The notes under the pieces were generated by a model, which had not been told where the DNA came from, did no database searches, and was given only the letters and a program-made list of their open reading frames with translations. A stretch of 64,000 bases of DNA from Pseudoscleropodium purum. Lineage: Eukaryota; Streptophyta; Bryopsida; Hypnales; Brachytheciaceae. This document shows positions 11,162 through 23,451 of this stretch, piece after piece. The DNA is taken from NCBI GenBank assembly GCA_963969395.1, contig OZ017798.1, positions 7,122,173 through 7,186,172 of the forward strand, in the 5' to 3' direction. How positions within the stretch are numbered: the stretch's first letter is position 1; each line of letters opens with the position of its first letter. The position numbers were made by a program, and so were the translations under genes.

Positions 11162-13320
11162 TTAAGCTCTTGATTGAATTCGTCTTGCTAGCCCATCCTC
11201 TTCTAATAAATCCATCATGAATTGTGATTCTTGCATTTTTTGAAGGGCTTGTCGAATTCCAAGGTTGTATTCATCCATCAAAAAGTCAATGGCCTCACCT
11301 TTGAAGATTTTATACCACTCTAATTCCAAAATTAGCACTTCCTCTCGAGTAGTTGTCTCTTCATATGCACCTTTTTCAACAATACAAACTCCGTCATCAG
11401 TGGTGACATGAACTCCATTCATGTTCCATAACCACTTTTTTAGATGTGGTCCAATGGAATTCGTTTTGATCTTTGCTCCAGTAGCCATTAAAGCATTGGT
11501 AGAAATTTTTTTGTTTTCCAAGACTGAAGTTGTCCTTGATGGGGATTAAATGTTCACACACTCTAACAACTTTAGCTAGATTGTTCTTCCAAATCCATTT
11601 GTCAGAGAGTTCAGGCTTTTGTAAAGAGTGGATCTTGCTACACCAACTCCAAAGTAGGTCCACTCCCTACTTATCAAGATGTAACAGGGCATTGGCCGCA
11701 TTGAATTCCCAGCTTGGTGGTATATAGTGCACTAGCCCAACAACTTATACAATTGCTGATGGAAAGGAGCCTTGCACATTGCACACCGTCTACGATACAT
11801 CATCAAGTTGATCAAGCAGATTGGGTAGTACAAGTGATTGCATGTGCCCAAGTGCATTTGACCTTTAGGGCCAAAAGAATTTAAACAAATGGAGCATATA
11901 GTACCATTGAACACAAAGCTACAAGGCTAGGGCCACAGTAAATCCAGATTGCAATTAAGATGTGCGGATTAGGCATTTTCAAAATCCCAATCATGTTGAG
12001 ACCAATCAATTGTGGTTTCATGCTTGGTAGTGGATTTGGTTGCCATGTTCGACACATTGAAAAGGCTATTTACGTCAGCCCATGGTGTTAAGCCAAAAAC
12101 ACTTTCTTGATTGTAGAACAAGTAATTATTGGCCACCTTCTTGAACTCCGCGGCCATCTACTTGCTTCAATCCATTGTAAACACACATGCCAACTTCCAC
12201 TAATAGTACTGTGTTGCCATTGCATCCAATTTACTTTGAAAATCTGCATTTTTGGATCGCAAATCTCCAACTTCTTTGTTGGATTTAGGGTTTTAGGGTT
12301 TTAAACCCTATGTTGTTCCCTTCTATCAAGTTTCCATTAGCATTTTGAAAAGCATAGCAAAGTTCTTGTATATCACGTTCTTGCTTCACAATCAAGTCTT
12401 TCTCTGCTAGTTTGTTGCTTATTTTGAAGGTACTTTCATACAACTAATTGATGAGTAGATTTTTTTCATCTATAGTTGCAATCAAAGTAGCAATTGTCTC
12501 CACATTGGCAATGATATCTTCACTAGTTGACATGCCATCTTCAACCATTGCCATGTCGTGTTCAGCTTCATGTGGCTCATTTTGTTGTCCCTCCTTTTTT
12601 TGGCCCGTAGCTATGTCCTATGATTTAGTAGACATGGTGGAATATGAGTTCCATCTAAGTCACTATCTAGATCTGAGTCCATGGTCTGGTAGTTATCAAA
12701 TAGCTTGACCATGGTTTTGATGGTGCCTAATCCGCCCTGTGGATATTTTTGCACCCCCCTTAGAATGAATCCATCCGTAGGCCGTGGAATTTTGATATGG
12801 TCGTCAATACCTTTCAATGTCGACCAATCTACCTATTTTTCAAGCTTCAACTTAGCATGCACACCTCTCAGAATGAAAAGATTGACTTTGTTTCGTTTAG
12901 CATTGGGCTAGTTGTATAAGATTTGGTACACCTCAATGCAACGATTCTTGAATGCTTCATTGGTGCAGTACTTCAAGTTAGCTTTGTGGAAGTGTAGATG
13001 GAAGTTGTGTCATTCTTTGGAGAAGGCTTTGTTGATGTGATACCACTCAATGTACTAAGTGCATTGATTGGCACTCCATGGATCTAAAATTGCCTTCTAA
13101 CCTGGAAAGGCAAGCTTGGCTAGATTTCTCAAAATGTGTAGTCACTTGCGTTGGATTTGCCCTAGCCTTTGGCGTGTCTTGTCTTGTTGCTCTTTTTCAA
13201 TGATCCTGGTATTGACATGTTGATGAAGATCGAAAAAAACTATGTGAATGTAGTCAAGCTAACCCCACATGTACGCCCTTGCAACCAGCTCAAAAAAAAG
13301 TGGAGGACCAAAGAAGTTGT
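11162..13320 (-). pseudogene. gene A relic (copy A4), near full length
   Basis: Reading the minus strand from ~13.3 kb downwards, the order of blocks matches the 46.7-50.0 kb gene A. WSANQCT-stop-YIEWYHINK near 13.05 kb is the N-terminal signature. AFKNRCIEVYQILY and VDWSTLKG near 12.95-12.80 kb are the second block. An acidic stretch (DSDLDSDLDG) and a helical region follow. YNQESVFGLTPWADVNSLF near 12.1 kb matches CWGDMDAMF of the other copy. A RING-like finger at ~11.89-11.74 kb reads CSIC...TCNHLYYPIC...CAMCKAPF, where the Tyr in HLYYPIC sits where C3HC4 RINGs usually have His. A C-terminal helical segment EWYKIFKGEAIDF...ARRIQSR parallels GHWKAFLLDGDYL...KRKQKRKR of the other copy. Multiple stops and frameshifts make it a pseudogene; RING ubiquitin-ligase activity of the ancestor is inference. 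Confidence 0.65.
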
Positions 13321-13329
13321 GGGGTGACT

Positions 13330-13625
13330 TGTGATGGGAGGGGACGGCCTTATATACCCACTGGTGGTTCAGTTGTTGGACGCTAGTGCAGATGAGCGGG
13401 GCGGGGACAGTGTCGAATATGGATAGGGACTTATAGTTGGGGCACAGATGTTCTCGAGACTAGGCGGGGACGTTATCTATGCAAGGTGAAGACAAGGTGG
13501 GGACGTTGTTGTATCTAGGCACGGATCTTGAGTCGACTAGCCAAGGACTTCAATTCTAAGGCGGGGACGTAATCAAGCTAGGGCGGAAACGTCATCAACT
13601 TGGGTGGGGATTATATATTTTGTGA
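13330..13625. promoter_or_regulatory. bidirectional promoter region between gene A4 and gene B relics
   Basis: Degenerate GGGGACG words (GAGGGGACGG, GGCGGGGACG, GGTGGGGATT) fill the gap. On the minus strand GGGTATATAAG (13349-13359) is a good TATA box just upstream of the gene A relic. On the plus strand TTATATATTT at 13611-13620 sits ~190 bp before the gene B relic. Confidence 0.5.
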
Positions 13626-13810
13626 CCCTAGCACTTGTCATTTGCCAAGTTCGCTTCCATTCGTCTCATATGCTAGCTTGCTCTATAGTCTATGCTTTTT
13701 GAGTTGGGTGGAAGTTAGGGCTTGGCCCTAATAGTATACTTGTTTTGTTTTTGTTTTTTTCCAACAAATACTATTTGGGTTTGAATTACATACACGGAGT
13801 TTACTTGAAA

Positions 13811-15380
13811 ATGACTACGGAAGGGAGTGGTTCGTCTGGGAAGTGTCCCATGTTTTTGGACTTGGATAGTCTAGTTGAAGAAGCAACTCCACCAATGGAC
13901 ACGTCTATGGCCAATGGCTCATCCGACCCTTCGTCATCAAACTGAAAGAAGCAAAAGAAGCCTCCAAACCCAAATTGGCCCCCTCTAGAGTACACCAAAG
14001 AATGTATTGCAATAGGAATGGAGTTCTATAAATGACGAAGTTTTGGGATGTTGAAGAAGGAGTTCTTGAACAATGAAGAAGAAGGTTACCACAAGCTCAC
14101 TTACGATTGTTGAGGGGAGCTTGAATTGAAGTTGGAAGCGTTTGAAAATTTCAACAATTACTTGGACTATTGGTTACACTCAGAGTTTCTTGATAAAATC
14201 GTTATTGCATTGATCACTAATGCACTGGCAAGCTATTTTTACCATATGAAGAAAAAAGAGGGTGCTATTGACTTGGATGCCAAAGATAAAGAAGCAATTT
14301 CAAAACTACAAATGGTTCAAAAGTGGTCTCAAAAGTTTTCTAGCAGCCACAATAAAGCAAAATCACCATGGAAGGATACAATGGAAAAATGCGTATTGGA
14401 CCAATGTGTGGGTGGATTTGTAGATTAGCTTCCACCTTCAGTAAAAGTGGTATCAATGCCAAGACAAAAGGAGGAAGGTGCACTTGACAAAATTGACAAG
14501 CATCTCTAATTGGATGGAATTTGCAAGGAAGGGATTGAAGACCGAGAATGAAAAGGAGAAGCATCGAGATATTATACTTGAGGCTGCGGGGTGTTCAATG
14601 TAGCACCTAGGCATCATTAGACTCTCATACTTGCACCCAAGCATGATGGAAGGCTTTAAGCTTTGGTGGAATGGAGGATCTTTAATTTCTTTTTTGAAAA
14701 AGTACAATTCTCAAATTCTCAAATCAATGGATGTGAATGATATTGTAAAATTGACTAGTATTGAGTTTACAATGGAGGAGCTTGGATGGATTGCCATGTA
14801 TCGTAAAAATCAAGTGCATTTGGCATTGGCATTGTTTATTATAGTGGAAAAATGCCACAATGCAAATTACATTCACAACGATATTTCTACATCCAATATT
14901 TTGCTCTATTTTGATCTTTCGAAAGAAAATGCTATTTTCATTATGCTTTGTGATTGATTGATTGGGGGCTTTCAAGCCGAGTGAAGGAAAAGGACCCATC
15001 AAAGTATAGTTATAAGATGTATAGTGATATATAAAACTAAGGTGAAAGAGGCTCAAAAGTTTGTTGCCCTAGAATTGTTTTTTCTTTACGACGAGGAAGA
15101 CCCTACGAATTTGTTCCATGTTCTGCAAAAAAAACACCTTTATTCTAAGGCTATTGATGTATAAGCAACAACGTGGATCACATTTAGGATTTGGAATGAA
15201 GAATGGTATTCATTTTATTTTCCTAAGGATAGGACAAAGCAATATATTAACCTTCAGTTGAAATTGAAAAGCCTCATGAGAGAAGATCCCCTTCAAAGGG
15301 CGTCTATCTTGGAGGTTATTGACACATTGAGGAAGAATCTATATTACTGGACTATACCTGAATGTTGCTTTCATAAATGA
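13811..15380 (+). pseudogene. gene B relic: protein-kinase-like
   Basis: Best evidence is NYIHNDISTSNILLYF at 14.87-14.92 kb, the kinase catalytic loop (HxDxxxxN), followed by IFIMLCDW, equivalent to GVCDWG in the 56-57.7 kb copy. Upstream TKECIAIGMEFYK parallels EECKKFMIERIVQFYE, and 14126-14428 is a helical segment. Downstream frames carry the C-terminal lobe in pieces up to ~15380. At least ten stops and several frame changes show old decay. It starts ~190 bp after a TATA box and is divergent to the gene A relic. Confidence 0.55.
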
Positions 15381-15774
15381 AATTTTTTTTTTAATTTTTG
15401 AAAATTTAGTATATAGTAGCTATTTAAAAGGTGATGAATTTTCTCCTATCATCCTCTAAGACTCTAAGAGGATCATAATGGTACTTGGCATTTGCCAAAT
15501 ACCTTATTGTATATAATACTATAAATATATTCAAGACCCTATTTTATACAATGATTTTTTTAATTTTTTTTGACATCATTTACAATATAATATATACATG
15601 TCAAATTTCAAATCCTTAAACAAGACGATGATATTCACACCAAACGTGTATTGCAAGTATGAGATAAGAAATGAGTAATATATATGCATTGTATTAAATT
15701 TTCTAAAAGCTAAAGTTGCAAAGTTGAAATTGAAAAGTGCTTTGTAGTACTTAAGGGAAAAAATCATCCATACA

Positions 15775-16005
15775 GTGTCCATATCCGAATCGACTTCTAT
15801 CCACGCCCTAGTTTGCATCCACACCTCAACTCTACGTTCGTACCCTGACTTTGATTTGGCAACTAGGTGTTGGATAGGTAAGTCCACGTCACCTTTTTTT
15901 ACCTTCATAGAAAGTCAACTACATGTTGACTACATTGGATGGGTGGCACCTCTATGGGATGAATTAGACAAACAAGTGGTTTGTCCGTCTACTATGACAA
16001 CCTTG
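15775..16005. mobile_element. truncated CATGGTTGTCAT-family element
   Basis: From ~15860 the sequence parallels the right half of the intact element at 16772-17085 (AGAAAGTCAA, TGTTGACT, ACCTCTA) and ends ACTATGACAACCTTG, a one-base variant of that family's right terminus. The left end is not recognisable, although decayed array words start near 15780. Confidence 0.6.
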
Positions 16006-16763
16006 AATCAAGGGGACAAAAAATACGACAAGGGTTTTCCCTAAGATTGGACTAAAATGTATTATAAATAATTATAATGAAGTCCATGGAATAGGTGAGT
16101 TGTGTACCCAAGAATTTATCTAGACTTATGAATAAATTTTGTATATTAGGAATTTATAGATCTAAGCTTATATGCATATAGACTAAAAATGAAAAGAATT
16201 CAAATTAGATTTAAACTCTCAAAAGAGCTGCAACTTTGAAACTTTTAAAAGTTCCAAATTAAAGAATACAATATATTGTTAAAATTGTTTTTTATTGTTT
16301 AAAGTTCTACTTATATATTTATATCCCCATTATATGAACTTGTATTAATAAGTAGCACAATGTCTACTTCAATTTTCAAATTTATGGTTTTCAAAATTTT
16401 AATTAAGTCTTGTCTCTTTTTTTTTTTGAAAAAAATTGATTTAAAAAAAATTGGATTATTGCAAAAAGTACACAAAGAAGAAATAATCTGAATTTGGCAT
16501 TTTGGCATCTTTTTCTATATCTTTAGGCCTTTTAGATTCTTTCCAACTTTTCACTAAGTTTAATGTTTGCATATCAAACTTCAAATTGAATCTAAGTTGA
16601 GGTTGTTAAATGGTCTATGAGTCTATGACATCCAATCTTAACTTTTTAATGTTCACTATCAGTTAATAATTCAATCTTAGTGGCAGAATGCAATGACATT
16701 GTTGACAAAATTGTAAATCTTAAATTTTTAATTAATGTTTACTATTGGTAAACACTTGATCCA
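16006..16763. other. AT-rich stretch, no gene seen
   Basis: No supportable coding sequence or structured repeat. Confidence 0.5.
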
Positions 16764-16771
16764 TCATGGTG

Positions 16772-17085
16772 CATGGTTGTCATAATGGGCGAGTTAGGGT
16801 CATCGGACGGGACGGATGGACGGGCAAACTGGACTGGACGAACGGATGGCCCGGACGACTTTAATTTTGTAACTTGTGCAATTTTGCGGAATGACACGTC
16901 ACCTCAGAATGCGAAATCCAGGGCCCTGACGATCTCGTCCGCGCCTAGCATGTTTCTTAATCCACATGGCATCCACGTGGCCTATTTTTCCGTTATCAGA
17001 AAGTCAAGTATGTGTTGACTGTATCGGACGGGCAGGACCTCTAACGGACGGGTGAACTGGATGTCTGTCCACTATGACAACCATG
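16772..17085. mobile_element. non-autonomous hAT-like element, CATGGTTGTCAT termini
   Basis: Terminal inverted repeats CATGGTTGTCATAATGG and its complement (one mismatch) bound 314 bp. Perfect 8-bp direct repeats TCATGGTG flank it at 16764-16771 and 17086-17093, the duplication length of hAT elements. The interior carries CGGACGGG words near both ends and no ORF. It is related to 25277-25548 in reverse orientation. Confidence 0.85.
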
Positions 17086-17093
17086 TCATGGTG

Positions 17094-17770
17094 CAACATT
17101 TGTCATTGTCGACAAAATTATCAATGAGGCAATGACCATCATACTGACCATTTGTCAATTTGTTTTCTTAACCATTGTCCTATTTTGAATTCTTTTTGCA
17201 TATTATTTGAAAACCTTGGTATTTTTCTCTAATATTTGTAACTCATAAATGAATAATAACATTGTTTACATAACTATTATTCAATATTGATGTTTGCTAT
17301 TGCTAAATCTTTTTAGTGCAATATCATTGTTCAATCAATCTTTATTCTTGGTTTCAAACCTTTGTTTCATTTATAGTGATAGAAGTCTATTTTATCATGA
17401 TAAAACTTGACATTGTCTCCATTACCATAGTCCATGAATTTTTAGTATCCTTGATCCAATGTACTATTGTTCAATCTTCATTTCATTTGAAAATGCCATA
17501 AATTCACTTTCTCATTAATAACATTGTTGTCTACACTACTATCATATTATATATATAATCTTCATGAAAACTATTGTACGACCTTCATTGTTATTTTTAC
17601 TTCAGCATAGTCCACTTTCTCATGACATTGTTAGTCTTATTATCTACATTACCGTAGTCTATGCATTCATGATGCCCACCATTGTCGACCCTTAATTAAT
17701 CAATCGTCCAATGTCATGATCTACTTTACCATCCTTGCACCGATCTTTGACGTCCTTTCTAAATTCTATC
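17094..17770. other. AT-rich stretch, no gene seen
   Basis: Words such as CATTGT and TTCAATC recur loosely; no gene or bounded repeat. Confidence 0.4.
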
Positions 17771-19336
17771 AAAATCAACACACGAGGACCAAACCACCAC
17801 CCTGGTCGACCCAGGTCGGGATGTCTAGATTTGTTCCAAGTTCCAGTTTCCTGAGCAATTGATCGATATATGAATCCCAGATTGCAACACTTGACTTGCC
17901 GGAGTACGGGTCTTCCGGCGAGGGACTGCCTTTAGAGCCCTCAAGGGTCAACACACAGTGCAATCTAGACCTCCACTTGTGCAGCCTCATGTGCCTTGCG
18001 AGGACTGGTTGGGGCACGAAAGCAGACGTCCAGGCGCTTTCACAACTCTCAACGCAAAATGCTACAGTAACAAAAATCCTTGAAAAATTAAAAAAGGTCA
18101 CATTGGTGCATTGGAACGTAGCCTTACGCTACGGCAGACGTGTGCGTGCGTTCACCTCGCTTCCCTCCACCCTGCACACGCTCCGACCTGGCAGTCTGTC
18201 GTGTGGAGCGCGTGAGGCCTCGACCCGGCACTCGCACCACAGACTTGGTGGAATTCCTTCCACTTGAGCTACAATCCAAGGTCCACGCTCGATCCGACTG
18301 ACAAGATTTCTGCGCCACTGGGAAACTTCGAAGTGGTGGATGCCGGTTTGCCTGTGCCTGCATGTGTGAGCTCGCCGACTGCACGTGTGCTCGGAACTGC
18401 GCTCTAAAGGGACGGGGTCACCATCTTTTTCGCTGAGTTCGGCGGCTACATGCAATTCACCTGTGAATCTACTCAGTGGACTTTACATCCTATAAACGCG
18501 CTGCAAAAGCCTGGATTGGAGCGAACCGGCCTGCTGCTGATAATCTTTTCAGACCTAGCCTCACGTTACGAATCCGTTGTCGTGACGGAATTTCGTCGCG
18601 GCGAAGGCACACCCTCGATCAAATCTCTCGAATCTTACCTCGTGCATGGGGTCCTTACTATTATTTCACTGTGACGGCAGTTTGCATGTGTGACAAGTGC
18701 GCTGCAGTCAAATGGAATTGTGGCAAGTGTAGCATATTATTTCAATTCTAGACTGATTTCTTTCAGAGAGCAGAATAAAGAGCTGGAGTGCAAGTTTACA
18801 AATTCAAAAAGCTGCAATCGGATCAGATCGAAATGTGCACGTGCTGATCGAATTCCCATTACACAGTAATTAAGAGTGATTAAAGAGGTGGATTGGCCGG
18901 AGTCCATTTGATTGTGCGTTGATATGGATCTGGTCGAAAATTTGATTCCGTCCACTTGGCTCATCTTGATCCTCCATATTCTAAAAATACCGACCTCAAG
19001 TATCCAGGTTGGCATATAATTTCATGGAAAATATGTCGTATGTGATTGTCCTGTACGGTACCGCCTCACGAAGCACATTTTCCATTTAATATGGAGTAAT
19101 ATTTGATTTCAGGACCAATTTCAAGGAGAAAACAAACGTATAAATGATAACCTCTGTTCGATCAAAGTTGTTACGGCGCGATTACTTCTCGAAGGGAGCG
19201 CTAAGTGTTGACATTTGAGTGATCAGCACGAAGGTTTACACATATTGTGAGGAATTAAGAGGCCCTCGACCTTGGGACTGCCTGCTCGGAGACTCTCTCA
19301 TCTGGAGATTGGTTCGAAATTCCAATCGACGCAGCA
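17771..19336 (+). other. GC-balanced upstream region of the ferric reductase gene
   Basis: Composition shifts sharply from AT-rich to balanced near 17.77 kb and stays so into the FRO gene. No frame here resembles a known protein; the 123-codon plus frame at 17896 and the overlapping minus frames look fortuitous. It may hold the promoter and a 5' untranslated exon. Confidence 0.35.
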
Positions 19337-22300
19337 ATGACAGCAGCCGTCGTGAAGTCCGGTCTCTCATCTGCAAGCGGAACACCGAGATGGTTGTTGC
19401 CAGCCAAGCACCTGCTGTGGGGGTTTGCGTGGCTGATCACAGCATTCTACGCCTTCGTATGGATCAGCGGACCCGATAAGAAGGTTGGCTATAAATTCTC
19501 GGACAAAGTGTACTACGCGTTCGAAAAAAACAAGCAGTGGGGAGGGGTTGGTAAGTTAGCTGTTCCTATTGACTTGGTTTCCTGACTTCAGAACCTCATG
19601 TTCATAGAACTGACAGATTTCAGTTGAATTGGCGCCTCTTCAGTTGCCGTTCAATTGTTAAGACAGCATGAAGAAACCAACAGTCGGATGCTGTTTCAAC
19701 TTTCAACTACCCACCGAGTCAACTTCCGACTGTTGGTTTTCAGACAGTATACTGTATATTTTGATGGAACAGGCAGTTCGCACCAGTGAGGTCAGGTCTG
19801 GTCTGAGGTCAGGTCTGGTCTGAGGTCAGGTCTGTAGGGACCAGTCCCGAATATTTGAGCGCTGGGAAGTTGAACTTCACAGTTTTGAAGCTCTGGAATA
19901 CCGAAACACGCCGCTTTCACTCACGTGACCATTCCATGATGGACTGGGTGCGTGCTGAGGCCAGGTTGCTGAAGTCTGTCTTCAACATCCTAGCCCTGGC
20001 AGCATACACGCATCCATGAATCCAGAATTTTCATCGCTGACAGCACGGTCCGTGCAAAAAAAACTTTCGATACACACCTGCATGTAAGTCCTGCTGATGT
20101 CATGGAAATTGGAACGCCAATTTCTATATGTTGGCACATATTCACTAGTCTGGCGCTTTCCAAGGCAGGCCCTTAGCTTGAAGACTAATTTATGCTGTTA
20201 GTACCGGCTCAAGTTTCAAAAGCTTTGCGCGGTGAGATTGTCAAACAAATTTGGCGGTCTGAATCGTGCCAATACAGCGAAGTTGACATTCTTGTCGATG
20301 CTATGACGTCGCACCATGATGTTAAACCCATGGTTCAGTGCATTAATTCAACTCCCTCGATCCTTGGTTTGCTTTAACAATTTGACTGAAATTTGACATG
20401 TGGTGTTCTGGCTTGGACTGCAGGGTCGTCCTTGGTTCAGTACTCAGCACCAATTCTGGTGTTGGCAATTGTCGCATGCGTGTCTCTTGAACTTGACAAA
20501 GCCTATCCCACCAGGTGACGTTCCCCCCAGCTTGTTCTCTCCGCTATACAAGTAAACAGTTGATTATGAAGTTTCCTAAGTCCTGAGACTGATGGGTTTG
20601 GCTTATTCAGTCTGTATTAGAGAATGACTGTCACGTTTGGAGATGACACACTGACTCATGTACTGCTGATCAATTTGCTCACTGCAGAAGGAAGGCATCA
20701 AAGCAAAGGAACGGATGGCTGAGGCGCGTGTGGGATGGTTTGTTTACGCAGCCGCTGGTGGTGAGGGGGCCAATGGGCATGATGAACGCCGTAGAAATAG
20801 TGGGTTTTGCCATGGTGCTCTTTGTTGTCTTGTGGTAATTCTGGAAGTATACAATGGACTGGTTCAAGGTCATCGATGCTGGAGAGACCGGAAATACGGA
20901 TCCCAAGTACACCGAGTAAGTCCCACGCACAGCTGAGCTAGAATTTGCCTTCCGACTCGGTTAAATTCAACAGTTCGAATCTTGCATGTCTGGAATTCTG
21001 TGCACGCTGCCAGCCATAAGTTTACACCATCTATGTTCTTGATCTGGGTAACTGACTGTTCAAATATCATGAAATACTGCAGTGCAATGATGAAATTCGA
21101 GTACATATCGGTGATGCTGGGATGGGTGTCGATGATTCCTATTGCTCTGCTGTTTCTGCCTGTCACAAGGGTCTCCCCCATCCTCAAGTTGATTGACATC
21201 CCTCTCGAGCACGCTGTGAAGCATCATGTTTGGCTCGGGCACTTGACGCTCATCCTCGTCTTAGGTCATGGTGTTGCTTACGGTATCTTTTACGGTGTCA
21301 TGAACGAAGCGCATTTGGTAAGGAACCCACCAAGCTTGTGTAATTGCATCTGTCTCGAGATATGTGGGCAGTGGAGCGAAGTCTGTTAAGATCAAATTTC
21401 ATGCATGCGTGCACGAGATTTTTGGTGAAATTTCCAAGTAGGACTGCTGTAGATCAGTGGCATGCTAGTGAGTAGAGAACTCGATTTCCTGCCTCGAGGA
21501 GTAGCATGAACTCTAAGTCAAGGCATGAGCCCAACCATATTTTTAGTAGATTAGTTGCTGGCAGCTGGTAACGGGGTTCTGGGGACTGCTTCGTAACGAT
21601 ATTAGTATCCTATGCAGATACGTTTTCTGCCGAATATTGGCAAATCTGACTGGAACTGTGATACTGTCGCGTCGTTCGCAGTTTGTGAAATGGCAGAAAG
21701 AGGGAATTTCAAATCTTGCTGGAGTGATAGCACTTATCGCCGGCCTTTTCATGTGGCCGACGTCTCTAGCGTGGTTCCGACGGCGGCACTTCAATATCTT
21801 CTTCAGCGTGCATCAGTTGTATATTATTTTCTTTGCGTTTGCAGCGTATCACCTGGGCATTTCGCTGACTGAATTTTTCCTCGCCGGACCATTTTTGTTT
21901 TTCATCGACCGATTTCTGCGCTTCCTGCAGTCGAGGAGGTCCATCCGGGGGGTCAAAGCCAGAGTAATCCCAACTGGCATCGTGGAGTTGAAGCTTCCCG
22001 TGTCCCCGGGCAACTCGTACAATCCCTTGAGCTTCATGTTCGTCAACCTCCGCGGTTTGGCGAAACTGGAGTGGCATCCTTTCAGCACTGCTTCGACGCC
22101 GCTGGACAACACCAACTACTTGTCCATCTTGATCAAACCACTCGGCGGCTGGACGGACAATCTTCGCAAGGCCATCGAGGAGAATAAAGCCAATCCCCAC
22201 AGCCAAGTGAGTTCAGGTGGAAAGTGTCCAATCTATCTGAATCTGTTCGCCGAAGGTCCATACGGCCGTGAGTCCAACTACTTCCTCGATTACAAGCATC

Positions 22301-23451
22301 TGCTCCTGGTGGCTGGCGGAATTGGCGTGACGCCGTTCATAGCCATCATCACGGACATCCTCTATCGATACCAGAGCGACGAGGTCGGGCTGCCGACGAC
22401 AGTGGACTTGATTTGGTGCGTGAAAACTTGCGCCGAACTGAATGCATTCAAAGACCAGTTCTGCGACCCTGCACGAATCTTCACCAACTACGGGTCCCGG
22501 GACTCGGAGTTTCGGGTGAACGTCAAGATCTTCCTCACTGCGGAGAAGCCTGGTGCCGAACCTGTCGTGTCCAAGGGCATCGACGAGGTCAGCTTTGAAT
22601 TACAAGAGAGAGGTGCGGATAACAACGGCTTCGTAGAGATTCCGACTGGCGACGGAAACAGGGTTCAGACCCGTCCATGGAGAGGAGTGGAGGAAGGGGG
22701 CAGTGGGAACAATCTCATGCTGTTCGCAGGCGTGACAGCCGCCGCGTGCCTCGGACTCACCCTATTTCTGGCGTTGTTCCGAGTGTATGTGTACCTTCCG
22801 AACTCCGACATCGTGGAATACACGCATGTACTTTAAAATTATTATGACGTGAGTCTCTTCTTACTAACAATCGCCATCGCCGTCATCATCTTCGGCGGGG
22901 CGGTTGTTCACGGCGCCAAGCTTGGTTCGAAGTTCATGTCCAAATCATCTGCTGCGGCGGATCAAAGCCGTGAGCTTCAGATGGTCGAAGACAAACTTCA
23001 CGGTGCAGACATCGAGGAGACTGGGCGTCTGGAAACGCTTCTGGACCGCAGCACCATTGTCGTCGGCAGTCGCCCCAACCTCCCTGGTATGATGAATCCG
23101 TGATCCCCTTCTCGCCTGATCTTTTGCTTGACTAATATGACGTTGATAATTATGATTTTCCGTACGGATTCGCCTTCTAGGAATATTAATTCCTGCACCG
23201 CATCAGGTCAATGCTGCAAATCTCATTTTATTACTTTCAAATTGTAAGTGTTGTGAGTGATCGCAGAGGTGATGAGTGAGGTCCGTGAACTGCATGACAA
23301 CTTCGGCGGAGCGGAAGTGGGAGTGCTGGTGTGTGGACCGGAGACCCTGGCGTGCACTGTAGCTGAACTTTGTCGATCGATGAATTTCAGGCAATTGTGG
23401 ACCAAGAGTACCACCCAATTCCACTATCACTCCGTCACCTTCGATCTCTGA
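19337..23451 (+). CDS. FRO-like: ferric-chelate reductase (FRO-like), six exons, two in-frame TAA codons
   Basis: Membrane flavocytochrome that would pass electrons from NADPH via FAD and haem to Fe(III) outside the membrane. Exons inferred from GT-AG sites: 19337-19550, 20424-20514, 20688-20915, 21083-21317, 21682-23086, 23267-23451; all phases agree, giving 785 codons plus TGA, close to family size. Seen: N-terminal membrane segments; haem-binding helices with His 221, 226, 231 and 240 (HHVWLGH, LGHG) and His 300/313 (VHQLYI, YHLG); FAD motif HPFSTAS at ~388; NADPH motif GGIGVTP at ~468; late membrane helix; VLVCGPET at ~745 and C-terminal FHYHSVTFDL. Oddity: TAA at 20836-20838 (codon 152, after FVVLW) and TAA at 22834-22836 (codon 641), the second just before a clear membrane helix. 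With no frameshift or lost splice site it is a young pseudogene, an erroneous sequence or a recoded gene. Confidence 0.85.
19788..19834. repeat. 18-bp tandem repeat in FRO intron 1
   Basis: GAGGTCAGGTCTGGTCT is repeated about 2.6 times. Confidence 0.8.

Noticed and set aside
17896..18455. Protein-coding gene upstream of FRO
   Set aside because: Overlapping frames on both strands in GC-balanced DNA, none with a recognisable motif or splice-supported extension.
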